A stretch of DNA of 64,000 bases from contig NC_017034.1 of assembly GCF_000251105.1 (NCBI RefSeq), positions 2,046,001-2,110,000 of the forward strand, in the 5' to 3' direction. A model generated the notes under the pieces. The model searched no databases. It saw only the letters and a list, made by a program, of their open reading frames with translations, and was not told the origin of the DNA. Positions 60,762-64,000 of this stretch are shown here, one piece after another (position 1 is the stretch's first letter; each line of letters begins with the position of its first letter). A program made the translations under genes and the position numbers. The stretch comes from Methanocella conradii HZ254. Its GTDB lineage: Archaea > Halobacteriota > Methanocellia > Methanocellales > Methanocellaceae.

Positions 60762-61751
60762 TCAGAAAAGCTTTTTGTACTCTCCGTATCCCTCTTTCTC
60801 CAGGTCTTCCTTTGGGACGAATCGGAGGGCGGCCGAGTTTATGCAATAATGCTTGCCGGTCGGCCCGGGGCCGTCGTCGAATACGTGGCCGAGGTGTGAG
60901 TCCGCATGCTTACTCCTCGCTTCCGTCCTCAACATGCCGTGGCTCTTATCAACTTTTTCCACAATATTCCCCTCCTCAAGAGGCCTGGTGAAGCTGGGCC
61001 ACCCGCATCCCGAGTCAAACTTATCCTTCGAGCTGAAAAGAGGCTCGCCCGATACGATGTCCACGTATATCCCTTCCCTGTGCTCACCCCAGAACTCGTT
61101 TTGGAAGGGCGGCTCGGTGGCGTTTTCCTGGGTGACCTCATACTGCATGGGCATGAGCTTTTTCTTGAGGTCATCCCTGGAAGGCTTAGAAAATCGGGCC
61201 ATCTTGGCCCTTATCGGACATATGCTAGGCTTGTTCTTCCAGAATCGCTCTATGAACGGGGCCCTGCCCGAAGCATATTTATAGCTTTCATACCGGCTCG
61301 CCTCCTTCTCTGAATAGCCTTGATGGTACTCTTCGGCCGGGTAAAATTTCCTGGCTTTCAAGACCTGCGTCGCTATCGGCCCAACGCCACATTCCTTCAG
61401 CCTTTCCCTGGATTCTTCCGCCATCCGCCTCTGCTCTTCGTTAAGATAAAATATGGCGGTCCTGTACTGGGACCCCCTGTCCGAGAACTGTCCTTCGGCA
61501 TCGGTAGGGTCTATCTGCCGCCAAAAAACGTCAAGAAGCTCTCCATATGAGACGATTGAAGGGTCATACGTGACCTCGACGGCCTCGTAGTGCCCGGTCT
61601 TGCCCGTCGACACCTCCTCATACGTCGGGTTTTCCTTCTGTCCACCCGTATAGCCGGAAATCACTCTTATGACTCCCGGCACATTTTTAAATGCCGCCTC
61701 AATGCACCAGAAACAGCCGCCAGCGAATATCGCCTTCTCATCTTTCATCAT
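60762..61751 (-). CDS. msrAB: Bifunctional methionine sulfoxide reductase MsrA-MsrB
   Basis: 329 aa fusion. The MsrA domain has GGCFWCIEAAFKNVPGV (Cys13 nucleophile, Cys16) and YHQGY. The MsrB domain, from about residue 190, has FDSGCGWPSFTRP (resolving Cys) and GKHYCINSAALRF (catalytic Cys). It lacks the zinc cysteines of some MsrBs. It repairs oxidised methionine; MsrA acts on the S- and MsrB on the R-sulfoxide. The domain order A-B is common in bacteria and suggests possible transfer. Confidence 0.93.
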   Translation of the reverse strand: MMKDEKAIFAGGCFWCIEAAFKNVPGVIRVISGYTGGQKENPTYEEVSTGKTGHYEAVEVTYDPSIVSYGELLDVFWRQIDPTDAEGQFSDRGSQYRTAIFYLNEEQRRMAEESRERLKECGVGPIATQVLKARKFYPAEEYHQGYSEKEASRYESYKYASGRAPFIERFWKNKPSICPIRAKMARFSKPSRDDLKKKLMPMQYEVTQENATEPPFQNEFWGEHREGIYVDIVSGEPLFSSKDKFDSGCGWPSFTRPLEEGNIVEKVDKSHGMLRTEARSKHADSHLGHVFDDGPGPTGKHYCINSAALRFVPKEDLEKEGYGEYKKLF

Positions 61752-61806
61752 TTTAAAGTAATTGCATTTAATATATAAACGATGCCGCTGTTGAAGACGC
61801 CCATCC

Positions 61807-63381
61807 TCACACGCCTATGACGCGGCCGATGCCCTTACTCTTACCTTCCCTGAAAATGAACTTCTGGCCAGGCACCACCGCGTAGGGCCTGAACTTAAAA
61901 CGTATCCGCGCTTTCCCGCGCTCGCCCGCCATCATATAGCGCTTTTCCAGTCCCACGATCTTGACCGCCTCACAGATGGTCTCCATGTGAATGACCGGCT
62001 CATAGCCGACGCCAATGCGGGTAGGATGATTCAAAATGGCGATCTCTGCATCGAACTCCTGCACCGCCACGGGCTCCCGCTTAGACAGTATCATGCCGCG
62101 GGAAATATCCGAAGCCTTCATGCCTTTAATGGCTATGCCCACGATGTCGCCGGCTATGGCCTTGTTCACGCGGTAATGATGCATCTCGATGGACTGCACC
62201 CTTACCTTTTTGAATGAGCCATCAGCCATCGGCCCTAAATATAAGGGGTCGTTTTGCATGACGATACCCTGCTTTATGGTGCCACTCACGACCACTCCCA
62301 CGCTTTCCACCTGGTAGATGCGGTCTATGTACATCTCGAAGGGCTCCTTGCTCTGCAAATTCCTCTTAGGCAGCCTGAACATGAGGCGCTCGAGGATATC
62401 ATAGCCCTCCCTGGTCACCGATGAAGTATGGATGATCGGCACGACTACGCCTTCAGGCACTTTACTGACTATGGTTTCCACGTCCTCAATCGACTTCACA
62501 CGGTAAGGGACCTTGCCGACTAGCCTCAGGGTTGTGTGGATGCTCGCCTCAGTGTTTTTTATTTGTTTTGGCGTGGCCAGGTCGATCTTGGTCATCGCGA
62601 TTATAACCGGCAGGTCCATCGCCAGCAGAATCCCCAGGTGCTCGCGGGTAATGTGAGTGACGCCGTCATTCGCGGCCACCACGAGCAGCCCGTAGTCGAG
62701 CTTCTGCCCGACAATGCCCCTTATGGTGGTTCGCAGCCAGGGCTCATGGCCGACCGTGTCCACAAAGGATATGATCTTATCGGATTCCGCCACGACGCTG
62801 GCGCTCTCTCGCTTGTTCAGGGGATTCTTAAGGTGAATGATATCCTTTCCCTTGATGCCATATACGGCATAGGAAAGGTCGGCCGACAGCCCCCTTGCTA
62901 TCTCGTGTGGCAAAACGTCAAGGTATATCCTCGTCTTTCCCGCTCCGTCATCTTTCGTCCCCGTCACGAGCGCGCCCACGAGCGTGCTCTTGCCATGATC
63001 CACATGGCCCGCGGTCCCGATTAAAAGATGCTCACCCGACTTCACGTTATTCTCAATAGATACAAGCCCTACGAGCCCTCCATCCACCCTGTACTCCTCG
63101 ACCGCCGTGACGTCTGCGTCTATCTTCATCGCTATGTTCTTTAAGACTAGCACTGTCTCGTCAAACTCTTCCCTGGATAGCCCCTTCATGCTCCCCGCGT
63201 CAGTGACGCCTATAACATAAAGGGCCTTGCCATTGCCCGCGAGGATGCGGTGCCTCATCTGGCAGGAGAGGTTCTCCATGCGCCTTGAATTAAGATGGGT
63301 CTCCTCGTTCAGGAATTCCTTGAACTCGATGTTTGAGGTCTCTCCCGCCGATACCAGGGACTCGAGCTCGAGCTTGTTCAT
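61807..63381 (-). CDS. GTPBP1-like translational GTPase
   Basis: About 524 aa. An N-terminal 120-residue extension is followed by a translation-factor GTPase domain: TAGHVDHGKSTLVGAL (P-loop), DTVGHEPW (G3, Val instead of the usual Pro) and MTKIDL (G4). The C-terminal beta barrels resemble EF-1A domains 2 and 3. The group is the archaeal relative of eukaryotic GTPBP1/2, implicated in ribosome rescue. ATG 63381 (MNKLELESLV) is preferred over 63393. Confidence 0.85.
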   Translation of the reverse strand: MNKLELESLVSAGETSNIEFKEFLNEETHLNSRRMENLSCQMRHRILAGNGKALYVIGVTDAGSMKGLSREEFDETVLVLKNIAMKIDADVTAVEEYRVDGGLVGLVSIENNVKSGEHLLIGTAGHVDHGKSTLVGALVTGTKDDGAGKTRIYLDVLPHEIARGLSADLSYAVYGIKGKDIIHLKNPLNKRESASVVAESDKIISFVDTVGHEPWLRTTIRGIVGQKLDYGLLVVAANDGVTHITREHLGILLAMDLPVIIAMTKIDLATPKQIKNTEASIHTTLRLVGKVPYRVKSIEDVETIVSKVPEGVVVPIIHTSSVTREGYDILERLMFRLPKRNLQSKEPFEMYIDRIYQVESVGVVVSGTIKQGIVMQNDPLYLGPMADGSFKKVRVQSIEMHHYRVNKAIAGDIVGIAIKGMKASDISRGMILSKREPVAVQEFDAEIAILNHPTRIGVGYEPVIHMETICEAVKIVGLEKRYMMAGERGKARIRFKFRPYAVVPGQKFIFREGKSKGIGRVIGV

Positions 63382-63426
63382 CGTGCGTATCATTAACTTT
63401 TAGGGTGTTATAATCTTTGTGTATTT

Positions 63427-63960
63427 TTACTGCTTGATATGGGATGCTAATATCGCAATACCTATTATTGCTGCCAGGATGGTTAGTCCTGGCGATGGTA
63501 TTGGGGTTGGCGTGGCCATCGGGCTTGCCATGGGTGACGATGATGGCGATGGGGTCGGCGATGTGGCGTCCACCGGCGAAAAAGGCGGTATATGGACGTT
63601 AGCAGTCTTCGTGCCCAGCCCCTCTCCCATGTAAAAGATAGTATACCATTTATTGCCATAATGGTCCGCCTCCAGGTAGTACCATTGCCCTGCGGGCACG
63701 TGCGAGAAAGTGTACATTCCAGGAGCGGCTAGAGCCGGGTCAAAGTTGACATACTGGGGATTGTCGGGCATTGGCACCATGCCGCCCTTCGTCTCATTAA
63801 CCTTATCATAATAGTATAGCGTCACCGTCGTATTGCCTATAAAGCTTAAGTTAGCCTGCTGCTGTGCGGCGCAGGGCAGCGTTTCCATTGCAAAAAAACA
63901 CGATAATACTAATGGTAGGAGCATTAGCCAATTGTTTTTCTGTAGCATATGGCCCTCCAT
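63427..63960 (-). CDS. Exported protein with Pro/Ser/Thr stalk and C-terminal anchor
   Basis: 177 aa. Signal peptide (WLMLLPLVLSCFFAMETLPC), a beta-rich middle with sequons (NLS, NTT, NET), a Pro/Ser/Thr stalk (TSPTPSPSSSPMASPMATP) and the tail PSPGLTILAAIIGIAIL then ASHIKQ. The tail resembles archaeosortase PGF-type sorting signals, though it reads PGL, not PGF. It is probably cell-surface attached. The alternative start is ATG 63948 (MLQKNNW). Confidence 0.75.
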   Translation of the reverse strand: MEGHMLQKNNWLMLLPLVLSCFFAMETLPCAAQQQANLSFIGNTTVTLYYYDKVNETKGGMVPMPDNPQYVNFDPALAAPGMYTFSHVPAGQWYYLEADHYGNKWYTIFYMGEGLGTKTANVHIPPFSPVDATSPTPSPSSSPMASPMATPTPIPSPGLTILAAIIGIAILASHIKQ

Positions 63961-63969
63961 TTATAATAG

Positions 63970-64000
63970 CGCTGAGGGAGAGATTCGAACTCCCGTCCCC
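63970..64000 (-). tRNA. Partial tRNA (3' end only, cut by window edge)
   Basis: On the minus strand the sequence reads GGGAG-TTCGAAT-CTCTC (T arm), CCTCAGC (acceptor 3' half) and G discriminator, ending at 63970. The 5' part and the anticodon lie beyond the window, so the isoacceptor cannot be named. CCA is not encoded. Confidence 0.8.

Noticed and set aside
1..64000. CRISPR arrays, integrase genes, prophage or plasmid origins
   Set aside because: No regular repeat-spacer pattern and no integrase, cas or replication initiator gene was seen in the window.

Overview
The window comes from a methanogenic euryarchaeon, most likely Methanocellales; that assignment is inferred from gene content, gene order and style, not from a database match. 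Archaeal hallmarks seen directly are a split RNA polymerase large subunit (A' and A''), L30e and archaeal NusA ahead of S12, S7, EF-2, EF-1A and S10, Kae1 and Bud32, Nob1, aIF1, GatCAB, eS1, KptA and RtcA, TATA-box promoters and GGAGGTGAT-type ribosome binding sites. Most of the window is a dense, GC-rich core genome.

Layout. 1-7.8 kb: transcription and translation operon on the + strand. 8.0-9.8 kb: aconitase-family two-subunit hydro-lyase (minus strand). 9.9-10.3 kb: a gene-free, highly folded stretch with its own TATA box, probably an unidentified ncRNA. 10.4-15.9 kb: aminotransferase, ACT protein, a ferredoxin-type gene split by a tnpB insertion, an amidohydrolase of the SAH/5'-deoxyadenosine deaminase group, and Dph6, which would act on the EF-2 encoded upstream. 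16-20.4 kb: membrane proteins, KEOPS kinase and Kae1, an AEC transporter and a secreted Gly-rich protein. 20.7-23.5 kb: a YhbY-type RNA-binding protein and an MgtA-like P-type ATPase.

23.5-28.7 kb is an AT-rich accessory island, flanked by the ATPase 3' end and a second, about 97% identical copy of its last 520 bp or so. Inside are two minus-strand units, each headed by a 190-bp repeated module (R1, R2) placed exactly 40 nt before the first start codon. The modules keep their stems by compensatory changes, and the loop of one hairpin is inverted between the copies. Unit 1 encodes a 47-aa secreted microprotein and small membrane or exported proteins. Unit 2 encodes a zinc phospholipase C-like exported protein and two membrane proteins. 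This island is the best candidate here for an undescribed system.

28.7-37.1 kb: tandem-SIS protein, a divergent Rossmann/FtsZ-like protein, GfcR-type regulator, Nob1, phosphoesterase, XPD/DinG-like helicase, aquaporin, and eS1 behind a leader of four consecutive hairpins. 37.3-46 kb: tRNA-Val, SemiSWEET, a frameshifted membrane gene, topoisomerase I copy 1, a tandem pair of novel secreted paralogues, a KGG stress protein, aIF1, an operon with a ubiquitin-like modifier, and tRNA-Ser. 46-54 kb: methyltransferase, AsnB, GatCAB, topoisomerase I copy 2 and KptA, with RtcA convergent. 55-63.9 kb: a membrane-linked regulator, ArsR plus a Zn/Cd/Pb-exporting ATPase with its operator, MTH865-like protein, cupredoxin, MsrAB, GTPBP1-like GTPase and a secreted protein, ending in a partial tRNA.
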